In this document: piece by piece, positions 23,990 through 36,098 of the stretch | Numbering within the stretch: the stretch's first letter is position 1 | Layout: every line of letters begins with the position of its first letter | Origin: Mugil cephalus | Lineage: Eukaryota > Chordata > Actinopteri > Mugiliformes > Mugilidae | Direction: 5' to 3' | DNA: 64,000 bases | NCBI RefSeq assembly: GCF_022458985.1 | Contig: NC_061784.1 | Span: 21,627,002-21,691,001 of the forward strand | Translations under genes and position numbers: made by a program | Notes under the pieces: generated by a model | Databases searched by the model: none | Told to the model about the DNA's origin: nothing | The model's input: the letters and a program-made list of their open reading frames with translations, nothing else

Positions 23990-26815
23990 TGTAATTTGAT
24001 TCACATCACCCTCTGGAGCACAAAGGATGGAGACAGGATGGCTCAGAACAAGGAGGGACAACACATGGTTTGAGAGAGGAGTAAAGGAAGCCATTTCCTA
24101 CAAGGCCTCCAGCTGAATTCTCTGAGTTTAAATGTGATTTAGTGCTTAGAACAGATAAAGTCATTATAATAGGTAACTTTAACATCCATGTTGATGTTGG
24201 CAGTGACAGTCTTAGCTCTTCTTTTATGTCTTTTTTTAAGACTCAAGGGGCTTTTCCCAAATGAAAAGGGGTTCAACTCACTTTTTCAATCACACCTAAT
24301 CTTGACTAATTTTGGGCATAGAAACTGAAGGTCTAACCATATATTCCAAAAACCCTCTATTGTCCGATCATTTTTTTAAAACATTTGAATTTACGTAAGT
24401 ATTACACAAAATTGGAAAGCCCTTTCGTTATAGTAACCACTTGCTGTGATGTTTTCAGAGTTTCTTCACTGAAAAATTTTTGGCATTAGAGATAAATTTT
24501 CAAGCACCCTTCCTGCAAAGAGGTAAGTACAGGGGCTTAGAAACCTCTGAGGACCTAGAAATATTTGGATTCTTTCTCCCTAATTGATTTTTCCGACTCA
24601 GTATTACAGCATCAAAAACCATAAACTTGTCTTCTAGCCCCCACCCAACAAGTTGCTCAAGGGGGTTTTAAAACCACAAATTAATACTCCATATTAAATC
24701 GAAAAACTTACTTTATTAACGGGATATGTCCCCATTTTTAAAAAAATGCTGAAATTAAACCATTACTTAAAAAACCCACTCTGACCCGATTTTTTACCCA
24801 ACTATGGGCCAATTTTCCAACCTTCCTTTTATCTCAAATCTGGAAAAAGGGGGTTGGGCAACATTGCTTGATCTTTAAAAAGGAAGGGTTTTTTTGAGAG
24901 TTTCAGTCAGGTTTTAGAGTCATCATAGCACAAAACCTCTGGTTTAAAATTCCAAAGATCCCTCATGGCTTCAGATAATGACTTTTTTTTCTCTATATTG
25001 TCTTGTAATCTCAGGCGCATTTTGACACTTTGATCACAATATACATACAGAGAACGCACTAGACTGGTTTTTAATCATATCTGCAGACAGATTCCCGTTT
25101 GTCCCTGTAAACAACAACTCTTTAAAATATACCAAAATAAGCTATGGAGTTCCTCAGGGTTTTGTGCTAGGACCAATATTTTTCACATTAACATGCTTCC
25201 CTTCGGCAATATTATTAGAAAACACGGATAAAATTCCATTGCAAAAGCAGATGATACCCCCAAAATTTATCCCTGAAACCAAAGAAACTAATCCCTGGTT
25301 AAACTCCAAAATGCCTTAAAGACAGAAAGGCTTGGGGTGACCTGTAATTTTTTACTTTTAAACTCGCAAAATGAAGTTTTTCGTATTTGGTCTAAACATG
25401 TCAGGATTCATTATCAATCACCTGCTTTTGTTGGATGGCATTTCCTTTGGCTCCATACTCTGTGAAAAAACCCCGGTGTTTTTTTTTCCCGGGTATGTCC
25501 TTTAATTTTCCACATAAAGCAGGTGACCGGGCTGCTTTCTTTCACCTTCGAATTCATCAAAATTAGGACATCCCTTTTTTCAAGTGAGCGGAAAAACAGT
25601 TTATGCATTTTTGGGCTTCCAGGGTGGATATTGTAACTCGTTACGTCGGCTGCCAAGAAACTCTTTAAAAGCCTCCAATTATTCAAAACACGCGCAAGAG
25701 CACGCAGGGAAATTTGCAAAAAGATATATTACTCCAGTATTAGCTCCTTCATTTGCTCCCCTTTTAAAATCTAGAATTGAATTAAAATCCCCCCTTACAT
25801 ACAAGGCCCGAAAGGCCTAGCTCCCTATATTGAAAGACCCAAAATACCCTACTGCCCCCCAGATCACTACATCTCTAAGTGCAGGTCTGTTGTTGTTCCT
25901 AAGTTTCTAAAAGAGAAAAGGGAAGGGAGAGCCCTTCACTATCAGGCTCCTGTCCTATGGAACCGCTCCCAGTTTGGGTTCGGGAGGAGACCTCTTTACT
26001 TTAAGGGCAGGGTTAAGACTTTCCTTTTTTAAAAAGCTTTTAACTAGGGGTGGGTTAACCATCCCCCTTTGTTATCTGCAAAGGCCTAGGGTGCAGGGGG
26101 ACGATGCACAGGACATTCCCTAATCTTTCTTCTCTGGCTCCCGTCCTCTAATATTTATCATTTTATTTTTATCTCTTATAATTTACTAACCACGTGTCTT
26201 TCCCTCCCCTCCGCTCCCCTCCCCCTATCATCTTTTGAGGGGCTCTGTCTGGAGTGCTGAATTCTACCCGGGAGTTCTAACTAATCTGCTGCCGTGGCTC
26301 ATAATCAGCCCAGTCTTTTTTGTCTGGAGTGCTGTGTTCAACCCGTGGAGCTCCATAAACGCCTCTGCCCCCCGTCATCATGGCCCCTCCAGTTGCCCTC
26401 CCACCCAGATAACAATTCACCAACCTGCCCCTGATTCCTGTTATCACAAAATGTCACAGATCATCGCTATTGTTTATTCTAACCCACATGTTTCCTTCCG
26501 TTGATTCCAACGTCACCTCTGTCTTCTCGTTTCTAACCGGTGGCCTTCGGGAATGGGTCCCTCCAAAGAGCTGGGTTTTTGCCAGGTTTTTTTTCCTGTT
26601 AAAGGGGGTTTTTTCCCTTCCACCGTTTTCCCTCAGCCTGCTCTGGAGGGTTCAGGGTGGGTTTTTTTGAAGCGCCTTAACACACTTCCAAAGGCCAATA
26701 AAAAAGACGTTTGTTTTTTTTTGGCGCTATATAAATAAAACGAATTGAATTGAATTGAAATTTAATTGAATTGAATTTAATTGAATTGAATTGAATTGGA
26801 ATTAATTTCTATGTC
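23990..26815 (+). mobile_element. LINE, L2/CR1-like, broken
   Basis: Near 24,150-24,210 the sequence encodes an endonuclease-type segment, IIIGNFNIHVDVGSDS. Near 25,140-25,180 comes the reverse-transcriptase motif YGVPQG, then a corrupted ADDT box at about 25,238-25,255. The C-terminal VVPKFLKEKREGRAFHY.APVLWN region lies at about 25,890-25,970. A pentanucleotide 3' tail follows at 26,735-26,815. Many frameshifts break the frame. The clade is inferred from motif order and the tail; no target duplication was resolved. Confidence 0.65.
26735..26815 (+). repeat. (TTGAA)n-type 3' tail of the LINE
   Basis: An imperfect repeat of the unit GAATT/TTGAA follows CTATATAAATAAAACG. This is the usual 3' end of this type of fish LINE. 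Confidence 0.7.
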
Positions 26816-27499
26816 AAAGTGGAAAAAACTTCTCTAAACAGAGGGGGTGGACCCGAGTTTTAAATTTTCCATCTATTTCAGTTCATTTTGACTTCTGTCC
26901 CCCGAATTTTTAACACCTTCACCGCACGAAATACCCCGTTGAGCTCTATTCATAGGTAAGTAGCCTGGCACACTTCCCCCATTTTTAAAGGGCAGGGAAA
27001 TACCCCATTTTTCCCTCTAAACCCAGTTTGCGAATTAAACAATTTTGGTCATCCCCCAAAAACCTCAAAAATTTTTATTTTTTTTTATTTTTTTGGTTCA
27101 ACCACATTAAAATGCATTTGGCCTATTGTTTGTTCTCACAATGGATTGGATCCAACATTTGTATATAAGGCCCCCCCCTTGGGTCAAGAAGTCACACAAC
27201 CCCAATTTTTGTTGAGAACATCCCCTTTGATTTACTGGACTGGATTCTTGATTTAAGTAATAAATGCTTTTAATTTTTTTTTTGTGTGTATTACATGTCT
27301 AGAACATGGGCATTTGTAGTGTTTGTGGAAAATTTTCCCCCCTTTTTTTTAAACTTGTTTTATAAATTTGCACTTTTACACTGGGTCAGAGGGTGTCAAA
27401 ACAGCCCGTTTCTGAAGGAATGTCTTTGGGGGGACTTCAATTAAAATTTTTACAATAAACTTTAAACAAACTTTTTTACACTTCTAGCCTTAAACCATA
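26816..27499. other. Unassigned low-quality sequence
   Basis: No conserved frame, array-unit homology or known repeat recognised. It is AT-rich with long homopolymers. Confidence 0.3.
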
Positions 27500-29030
27500 C
27501 GTGGGGAAATAAGTGTTTGATCCCCTGCGGGAATTTTTAAGTTTTCCCACTTCCCAAAAATGATCAGACTCGGTTTTTGGTTTTTTTACTGGTTTTTGGG
27601 TATAGACAGAATACAATCGAAAATGCTAAAAAACACCAAACAAAATTAAATTGTTTTTATTTTATTAAGGGGAAAAAAGATTTGTCCCCCAAAAATTCAC
27701 TTTGAAATTCAGGCTCCCACAATTGGTGGGGCGCATGTGGCACACGCTGTGCTCAGTCAACTAATTACCAATATCCGACAACTCGTCATGTATATAAAAC
27801 ACCCTTCTCTAAAAATCAGTTTTCTTACATTCCAATTCTACAGCCCATGGCAAGACCCAAAAAGCGTCAAAAGATTCGGGCAAGATTTTAGCCTGCACAA
27901 GGCTGGTATAGGTTTTTCAAAACCATCACAAAAAAGGGTTGGGGAAAGTGAAAATATTGGTGCCTTATTTGCAATGGAAAACCCATAAAAAAACCCCTCA
28001 AAGCCTCGGCCTGGAGCTCCCCCCCAAAATCTCGCCTCATTGGGGTGAGATGATATGGAAAAGGGGAGGGGCAGCCTAAAACAACACGGGGGAGCTTGTT
28101 AATGATCGGAAGCAGTTGGGACCCCCCGTCACCAAAAAAACATTGGCATACACTGGCCGTTATGGATTAACTCTTTTCAGTGCCGCAAGGCCCCCTGCCC
28201 AAGAAGGCACATGTCAGGGCCCCCTTAAGTTTGCCCGTGACATCTAAATGATCAGAGAAGGCTTGGGGGAAAGTTTGTGGTCGAAAAAACCAAAATTGAC
28301 TATTTGGGGATTTTAAATCACCCCCCGGTTTGGGGGGGATGAAAAAAAGTGAGTATGACCCAAAAACACCCTCCCCCCGGTTTTAAACATGGAGGTGGAA
28401 ACATCATTTTTGGGTGTTTTTCAGCAAAAGGGGACAGGGGAACTTCACGCATTTGGGGCCAAAAATCGCCAGTACTGTAACATCTTGGACAAAAACCTTC
28501 TTCCCCAGCAAGAACACGAAGATCCCCCGTGGGGGGTTTTCCCAAAATACATGACCCCAAAAAAACTGCCAAGGGCAACAAAGGATGGTCAAGAAAAGCA
28601 TATTAAGGGGCATGGGGTGGCCTAGTCAGTCCCACCTTTTAAACCCGATCGAAAAACCCGTGAGGGAGCTAAGCCCGAGTTTCCAAGAGGCACCAAAAAA
28701 CTTGAAAGGATTTTGAACGTCTGTAAAATAAGGGCCAAAATCCTCCGGGTGTGTCAAACCTGGTGACCAACTACAAGAAAGTCTCATCGCTGTGCTTGCC
28801 AAAAAAGGTTTCCTACAAAATACTGACTTGTGTTGTCTTTGGGGATCAAATACTTATTTCCCTTAAAAAAATCATAACAATTTTAATTTTTGATTGTGTG
28901 TTTTTTTAAGCATTTTTTGCTGAATTCTGTCTATACCCAAACCCTAAACAACCATAAAAAAACCCAAATCTAAACAATCTAAAGGGGCCAAATACAAATT
29001 CTCAGGGATCAAAAACTTAAAAAAAAAAAA
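27500..29030 (+). mobile_element. Tc1-like transposon, broken
   Basis: Long inverted ends of roughly 190 bases bracket the element. The left contains GGGGAAATAAGTGTTTGATC. The right contains GGATCAAATACTTATTTCCC at 28,842-28,861 as the inner copy and a degraded GGATCAAAAACTT end near 29,007. Between them, frameshifted plus-strand coding resembles a Tc1-family transposase. About 28,200-28,310 matches the LKFARDH...W..V..SDETKI region, and about 28,390-28,440 matches GGGN.M.WGCF. No intact transposase is present. Confidence 0.65.
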
Positions 29031-31375
29031 AACCCCCATGTATAGTGGGTTACAAATTTAAAAAATTTTACAGGGGGGGCTAAAGGGAAAATTTCTGATT
29101 TAAACAATTAATTTTTTTCTATTTATTTTTAAACCTTAACAATTTAGACTAAAAAGGGGAAAACCGGACCTTTTTCCCAAGAAATCCCGGGTGTGCCCGG
29201 GGCCTTTGTTAGGTTCCCTTTGGGGAAAAAGAGCCCTAAATTCTAAACAAAGGGGTTTTGTTTTGGGGGATGGTTTCCCGGTGACTTGTTTTTATGTTAA
29301 AGGGGGCTATGGGTAGGAAATCCAATTGGTTGTAGGGGTGGGAGAACTTGCCTTTCCCAAATTAAAAAGAAAATACAAAATCCCCCCAATACCAAACCCC
29401 CGTTAGAAGAACCCGGAAAAATTTGTGAAAAGGGACCCTTTTCCCTCAAACGAAACAATCATAAAAGAAATCATTTTTCCCCCCTACCCCCTTTCACCCT
29501 CTTTCCCCGAACTTCAAAACCAAAAAAAAATAACTAAGGGGAAGTATCCCCTTCTATTTGGGGATTTTTCACTGTATTTTTGTTTTACAAAATTTTATTT
29601 GATTTAGATGAAAAGAAATTTTTTCCTTTTTTTTAATAAATGGGCCCCGGGCCCCTAAAAAAATTCACGCCCAAAAGGGAGGCCAGGGACCCTTTTGGTC
29701 GGAAAGAACCTTTGGTGAGGGAAAACCCGGGGTCCCCCCTCCCCAAAAAACTTGACATGGGGGTTTCCAAGCCTATGTTTTGAAAAAGAGGCCAATTCAA
29801 AAGGGTTTACAAAACCCGGAAATTTTTTCCCCCTTGCCCAAAAAAAAGAATTTCGCACAAAATACTGAACTCGGTAAGTCTTTAAACTGTTTTTAAAAAT
29901 TTACCTTCCCCAAAAACAACTGAATTATTTTTAAAGTTTTTTTGGGGAAAAGGGAAAAAACCCCGCAAAAAATTCAATTTGTACGCAACTAAAATCAGGA
30001 GTTTTGTTTTAACCCCCCAATTTTTAAAAAAATAAAAAAACAAAATTTTGAAAACATCCTTTTTAAACCCCCGGATCCCCCTTTAAAGGACGGTAAGACC
30101 CACCATTTTGGGGATGTGACCCCCGGCAACAAGATTCTGTGGGTGACCCCAATTTTATTTTTAAACCCCTTTCCCCCGTTTCAGAATGAAAAAATTTATG
30201 GGAAATGCTTAAAAAAACCCCAAGAGCTGCCTCATTTGTGCTTTTAAAATTCCGTGGGTGATGAGAATTAAACCCCCAAAAAGGAAAAAAATTTCTGGCA
30301 TCAACCCCAAAGAAATTTGCCGGGCAAAGCCCCCACCAAAAGTTAATTTTTTGAGAAATTTGGAATTTTTTCATGGATGTAAAAACTTTTAAATTTACCA
30401 AGGTCTTTTAAATTTTGGAAAGCAAAGCCCCCCACTTATTGTTTTAGTATTTTTTTTTTTTAAAAAACCCCTTGGGTTTTACCCTTTTCCCAAAAAAAAA
30501 TACAGGATCCAAAAGGCCCCGAAAAACTATTTTTTCACCCCTGCATGGTTTTTGCAACTTTCCCTTTTAGTTTTTCCAAAAAAACCATTAATATGGGAAA
30601 AAAACTGCGTGGTTTTTGGGAAAAATTTAATAAATCTACCTGAAAAAACCCCGCAGTGGCAATTTTACTTTTGGAAACAATAACCCTCCCGTGAAAAAAA
30701 CTGCCCCTTTTAAAAAAACAAATTTTGCCAAGGGCTTCCCAAGGGGCCCAAAAAAAAAAAAGGGGGGGGGGGGGTCAAAAATGAATTTTTGGGGTTTTTT
30801 CCCCGGAGGCAAATTATCTCCCTTTCTGGGTTAAAAAATTATTAATTTTTCTGCTAAATTTCTTTTTTAAAATTATTTTACAAAACTTTTTATTTTTGGA
30901 GTAAATTAAAATTAATTCTTTTTTTTTCTACGGTTTGGGGCCCCACACCAAAACTAATAAAAAAAGGGGAAGATGCAAAAAGGGCCAAACCACAAGCACC
31001 CCCTTTTAAAAAAAGTTTGGGAAAGAACCAAAACTTTGATGGAAATCCAAGGATCCCTCCCTCCCAACCTTCACACCCCCTCGGAAAGTGCGCAAGAGAA
31101 TCAGGGACATTTAAAAAACCAAGACCCAAAAAGGGGGGACCTTGAAAAAAAATGCAGTTTTTAAAATTTTAAAAAAAAACCCAATCAGCCCAAATGTAAA
31201 AACTTCAAAAATTTTCAAACAACACTGTTCTTTTAATTTTTACTTTACTTGCAAAAGACTTTTTAAAAAAATTTTAACTTTAAAAACTTTTTTAAAAATA
31301 AAAAAATTCTAACAACCTGCCCAAGGTTTTTATTCAAGTATAAAAGTGTTTGGAAAAACTGCAAAATTTTTTTTT
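29031..31375. other. Unassigned very low-quality sequence
   Basis: This is the noisiest part of the window, with runs such as the G tract at about 30,762-30,774. No gene or repeat could be followed. The last stretch, about 31,290-31,375, aligns with the unit upstream sequence at about 45,120-45,215, so the 5' flank of unit C begins here. The first non-coding exon expected for gene C was not found. Confidence 0.4.
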
Positions 31376-31794
31376 TTTTTAAGATTTTATTGACAGTCCA
31401 TTTTTTGTATTATCATTTCTGTTTTATTAGTTCATATATACATATTATTTGCATGTTCGGAATCAATCACTAACTCAAATCAAATGTGGTGTAAAGTGCA
31501 GTTTGAGCCTGGCTGTACATCTAAACAATACAAACCTATTGTCTCTGCTTATGTGAGAAATAAAACATAGAAGGAACGAGCCCTTGAAAACTAGTTTGAC
31601 AATCAAGTCCCTCTCTGTCATTTAACATTTCATCTAAAAAACAAGGAAACAACTCATTGTAGTCTGACACATTTTAACCACTTTTAGAGATTACAGATTT
31701 TTCAACCCGAGCAAAGTATAACAACTAATATTACTGCAACTATACATCAGAAAAGCTACTGTTGTATGTTAAATGCACATTACAAGCCAAGTAT

Positions 31795-31935
31795 TTCAGT
31801 GTTGTTGGTTTTTGGATGTGTGTCCTTTATTATGTGTGTCTATGTATGTATGTATATATGTGCCTGTTGAGCCCTGTCAAAGAGGAATTTCTGCCACCAT
31901 CTGGGCCAGACAACAAAGCTTTATCTGAACTTATA
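31795..31935 (+). mobile_element. LINE 3' end fragment
   Basis: This equals the 3' part of the fragment at 51,815-52,030 in unit F, at the same position upstream of the second non-coding exon. It includes a short TATG microsatellite near 31,840-31,860. It is 5' truncated relative to the F copy. Confidence 0.5.
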
Positions 31936-32153
31936 ACGTTTTTTATTTTATACTTGTTTTTTTTTTACTGTCTAAAACACATGGAACTTGCAGACTGCAG
32001 CTCATTGAAAATCCTAATTAATAAACTTGATAATAGCCTCTGTTCAACATCACATTAAATGTACATGTGAAAGTACAAGTACATAAAAATGTGTTAAATG
32101 CGTCGGTATATTTAGCTAAGTGTAAATGACTCAGTCTTCAATTCTCTTCTCAG

Positions 32154-32253
32154 AAGAAGCAAACAACAAAAATACAATAAACCAACGAGTTGTGAGTGAG
32201 AAACTTAGTGCCCAGATAATAATCTAAAAAGAAGACGTCACTTTGTAAATGTG
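32154..32253 (+). other. Second 5' non-coding exon of gene C
   Basis: A 100-base stretch is preceded by a strong acceptor (ATTCTCTTCTCAG) and followed by donor GTG|GTGAGT. Counterparts with the same signals are at 45,623-45,721 and 52,092-52,191. It lacks an in-frame link to the signal exon, so it is most likely 5' UTR. Confidence 0.5.
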
Positions 32254-32440
32254 GTGAGTGACCATTTTACATTTGCTGATCCTAACGCTGCTGTGCATGA
32301 AAAGTCTTGTATTGTATCTATGTTGTTTTGTGACATATTTAGTTTAACTGAAATAAAGCTCTGCGTGGTAGTCCACTACAGAAACCACATATGACACCAT
32401 GCAACTTTAGAATGATGAACTGATTCTGTCTCAGCAGAAA

Positions 32441-34700
32441 ATGATTTGGATCTACATGATCATCTCATCTCTGGTAATGGCAGCTCTTTCAAAAGGTACA
32501 ATTAGGCTTTTAAGTTTGCACTGATATTAATGTCTGGATATTAAAATGTTGAGGCATTAAAAGTTCTATTGAAGGTTATCATGATTTATTATGACTGGAT
32601 GATTGCTGAAGCTCAGACTTTTGATGGAATGTAGTCGAGTTTATTCAGTCATTCACTCAAGATTTGTTGAAGTGATCATGTTGAAGTGATTTTCTCCTGG
32701 AAATGTCTGATAACAGATAGAAATAGATTGAATACATACACAGCGTGAACTTATGGCTGTGAATTACCGTCATGGTAGAAAGCTGCATATTATCCTCACA
32801 CCATCACAATGAAATAATATATATACACCACGAAAAGTTTTTAATGTGTATTTTGTTTGTATTTTGTTCCTATCAGGTTCTGTAGAATGCAACTTAAGTA
32901 AAGCTACTATAACAACCAAACAGTGTTTGGGAAAACTTGGAGAGCCACTGATGTTTCACCTACCGACTTCAACTACAAAATTTACTTTGAAAAAGAATAC
33001 TGATATCATTTTTAGGTTAGTCAATAATACAGACCTAACAGACACCAATAGCAAAAAGGACAAAAGAATGACGTTTTTCAACAATGGAACATTGAAGCTC
33101 AACAAGGCATCAAAGGAAGATTCTGGAGATTACCTGCTGGAAATATATGATTCCACCACTGGTAATCGCTTATATAACATGAACATCCACATAGAAATAC
33201 AAGGTAAGACAAAAACTTGAATTGTATTTCATTCACATCTAATTTAATGGAAATTAGCTGGTTAAAGGGCCATTTGCATATATTATATATGTACATATTT
33301 CATCATCACTGTGTTTTGATGAGAGAATGAGTTAAATGTTTCACTGAAGCATTAATTGAAACATATATACTGTAAAGATTTTCAGAGTTGACAGTGGATT
33401 TTGATCATATATCATATCATATCATATTTTCCAGCTGCTGTGTCTAAACCAGCTGTGTCTCAGACATGTTTGTCACCAGAACAGATGAAGGTCAGCTGCT
33501 CCTCTGAGGGAGATGGAGCAGAGATCATTTTTTCTTTGGACAATAACTTATTGATTCACAGCGGAGCTACAGAAAAACACGATGTTACCGTCACTTTATA
33601 CGGTCAGATGACAGGAAACCTGATGTGTGATGTTCAAAACAACGTCAGCAGAGAACAAACAGTCATCCAGCTCACAAAATGTCAAGATAATAAATTCATT
33701 TTCCAGACAGAAAGTATGAACCGTATTTTCCTGACTCTTAGTCATGTCATCGCATAGTTTAGCTGGCCATGCGACCTATATTCAGAAGCGACTTATATAT
33801 CAAAAATATAGCCTACGCTATGACCACAATCTTCATCTTCCTCATGTGATGTTCTCCTGGCTGCACTATGACCTGGGTCTCTGTCTCCGTAGCGCTTCAC
33901 TCCCAGTCAATTCAGAGTATTTTAACAGCGTGTTCTGTGGTCCATCAGTTTGCTCCAGGCGATGGAGTTGTTTCTTTTTTTGTTTGTTTTTTTTACCTGG
34001 CCTGTAGTAGGCTATATCGTTTAAACAAAGCCCCGGCCATTAGCCTATATGAGACCCTGCTATTAATTAAATGTTTGAAAAATAAATGCAACTTGTAGAC
34101 CAGTGCGACTTATATATGTTTTTTTCCTCTTCATGACATAGTTTTTGACAGATGCCACTAATACTCCGGTGCAACATATAGTCCGGAAAATACGGTAGAT
34201 GATTTCACTGCCTAATCTGTGTTAATGTTTGTATTTTCTAGATAACATCTCTTCTCATCTCTCTCCTTTGACTGTGGCTCTGATATCAAGTGTGGCCACT
34301 CTACTTCCCCTTTTGGCTGTGATTCTTGGAATCAAACGTTTCAACCAGACAACAAGCAACAAGACACCAAGAAACAAGACAACAAGCCCTGTGACCGTTA
34401 GTAAAGGTGAGAGATGCAGTAAAAGCTCTACTGATTATCAGGTCATTGACCTTCAGGCTCACTAAGACCCATACTGATATTTAACTATAAAATTGTAAAA
34501 TACATAGAGTGAATGTTTTAAAAATCATGGTGGTGTTAGTTCATTAGTGCTGTTACTATTCTGTGTTATGACAGTTTAAAACATGGATTATTGAAGACAC
34601 ATTTAAACTGTTTCGACTTCTTTCAGATGACGTTGAAGATGAGATAATCTACTCAGATCTTAAAGTGATGACGGCTGCAAGATACACAAGACGCAACTGA
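32441..34700 (+). CDS. Gene C: CD2/SLAM-like receptor, ITIM-like tail, damaged donor
   Basis: The exons are 32,441-32,495 (signal, starting MIWIY), 32,877-33,203 (V-like), 33,435-33,686 (C2-like), 34,242-34,406 (transmembrane) and 34,627-34,700 (tail), or 290 residues if all are joined. The V domain has the GDYLLE strand but no canonical Cys pair, as in CD2 and CD48. The C2 domain has four cysteines, typical of the membrane-proximal CD2-family domain. The transmembrane segment is TVALISSVATLLPLLAVILG. The tail contains IIYSDL, an ITIM-like I-x-Y-x-x-L. Oddity: the donor after the C2 exon reads G|ATAATA instead of G|GTAATA. Without it the frame runs to a stop at 33,755-33,757, inside a MITE, giving a 234-residue soluble form. 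Retention of the last intron gives an alternative tail ending at 34,465. Likely a lymphocyte surface adhesion or signalling receptor, by family. Confidence 0.8.
33719..34198. mobile_element. MITE in gene C intron 3
   Basis: The left end ACCGTATTTTCC at 33,720 is the inverted complement of the right end GGAAAATACGGT before 34,198. The element sits at a TA in the sequence AGTATGTAGATGAT, read from the uninserted gene E, so it has a TA target. It has no coding capacity; ORFs inside are incidental. The same insertion is present in unit A. Confidence 0.7.
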
Positions 34701-36098
34701 CTTTAAAATCCAACTTCATTTTCTCCTGAAACATCTTTTCTGACCATTATGAGTCACCTTGTTTGTTCACCTTTGTTAAACGTACACCAATCAGGCATAA
34801 CATTATGACCACCTTACTAATATTGTGTAGATCTCCCTTGTGCCTCCAAACCAGTTGTGACTCATCAGAGAATGGACATTAAAAAAAGTCTCACTGATCC
34901 TTTCATGTGACCTAGATATGAATACTATCTGAACATTATTACTGTGTTTATTGGTGAAGGTGGTCTCTAGTTTAAGAAGAGTCAAACATTAACCTTAGGC
35001 TCATAGTTTAAAATGTTCTTTCACTGGTCTTCATTCATTGTTGTAACCTTAAAACACACATGAATTACAACCCAGTTTTACAGAGATGCTAAATAATGTG
35101 ACATCAATGTGTACCTATATAAAGTAGATCAGAGGTCAACTAGAAAGTGATGCTACATTTCACATTACACACATTAAATCTACTACAGTTACACAGCATC
35201 CATCCACGATGCATCACTGCTAATTCTTAATGTCTTAAAGCTCAGGTCCACTTTTCATACAGTATATATACACTTTTAGTATTAGGTCTTTGTGCACAGG
35301 TAGTGGCTAGCAAATAACCACTTCCTTGATTCATCTTAAAAAACAAGACAACAAACAGAAAAAACAAACTCACACCTGCTGCTCAGAAATTCCGTTGTCT
35401 TCAACAGCTGAAAGACGACAACCACAGTTCATATGCAGCGAGTGTCGACAAAAACCACATATTTGAAAGGGCCTTTGTGAAACCAGGGACTTTTAAACTG
35501 AACCTCCACTACACAGCATGAAGTTAACATTAGGTTTTAATGTCAATTTATTTTCATGGTTGTGTAAATAACTTCTTACATCTGTATAATCACTATATTT
35601 AGCAGTGAAGTTGATATACAGAGCAAATTTGTTGATGCATAATTGAGCAGAATTTTATTCCACTCACTGTCAAATAGTGTATTATGGTGTTGTACAATTT
35701 TGACTTTAACATCCCAGTAACATATTTAGGTATATTTCATTTTATTATCAATGTTTTCATATTTTCATAATGTGTGTTGTGATTTAAGTAGTAAATAACT
35801 CATATTTAGCATAAATTATATAAATGCATTTTTGTACATGATGTGCTGGAGAACGTGTAGACCTGTTTTTACTTTTACATGTATGTAAATATTTAGTCCA
35901 TATTCAGGAAAAAATAATCAATATGAACATGAAACTGCAAAATCTACTTATACATTATTTTGGTCTAAAATAAGTTATTTAACTCATTTGTTTGTTTGTT
36001 TTTCCAGCAATTTTGGCAAAGTTTTGAAATGATGTGTAGCTTATTGTAAGATTTGTAATAAAGTAAAGTTTAATAAAGAATTCGGTAAATAATCAAGT
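34701..36098 (+). other. 3' UTR of gene C
   Basis: Conserved 3' untranslated region. It holds a truncated Tc1-like terminus beginning at 34,785 (CACCAATCAGGCATAACATT) and ends at polyadenylation signals AATAAA at 36,057-36,062 and 36,072-36,077, with a GT-rich stretch after. The same end is found in units A, E, F and G. Confidence 0.6.

Larger units (their letters stand above)
1..31375. other. Region of low consensus quality
   Basis: Compared with the clean paralogous units after about 31,375, this stretch has frequent single-base gains and losses and substitutions that extend homopolymers (runs of a, t, c and g of 5 to 20). For example, the 3' UTR segment near 8,425 matches the segment near 34,717 base for base except for such changes. 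Conserved exons are recognisable but frameshifted, and splice sites and start codons are altered at random. Two islands read clean: about 14,650-15,770 (reverse transcriptase) and about 23,930-24,235. Inference: unpolished long-read consensus rather than biological decay. Confidence 0.8.

Noticed and set aside
33744..34098. Two plus-strand frames of 76-87 codons downstream of gene C exon 3.
   Set aside because: They lie inside the MITE at 33,719-34,198 and are not conserved in its copy in unit A.
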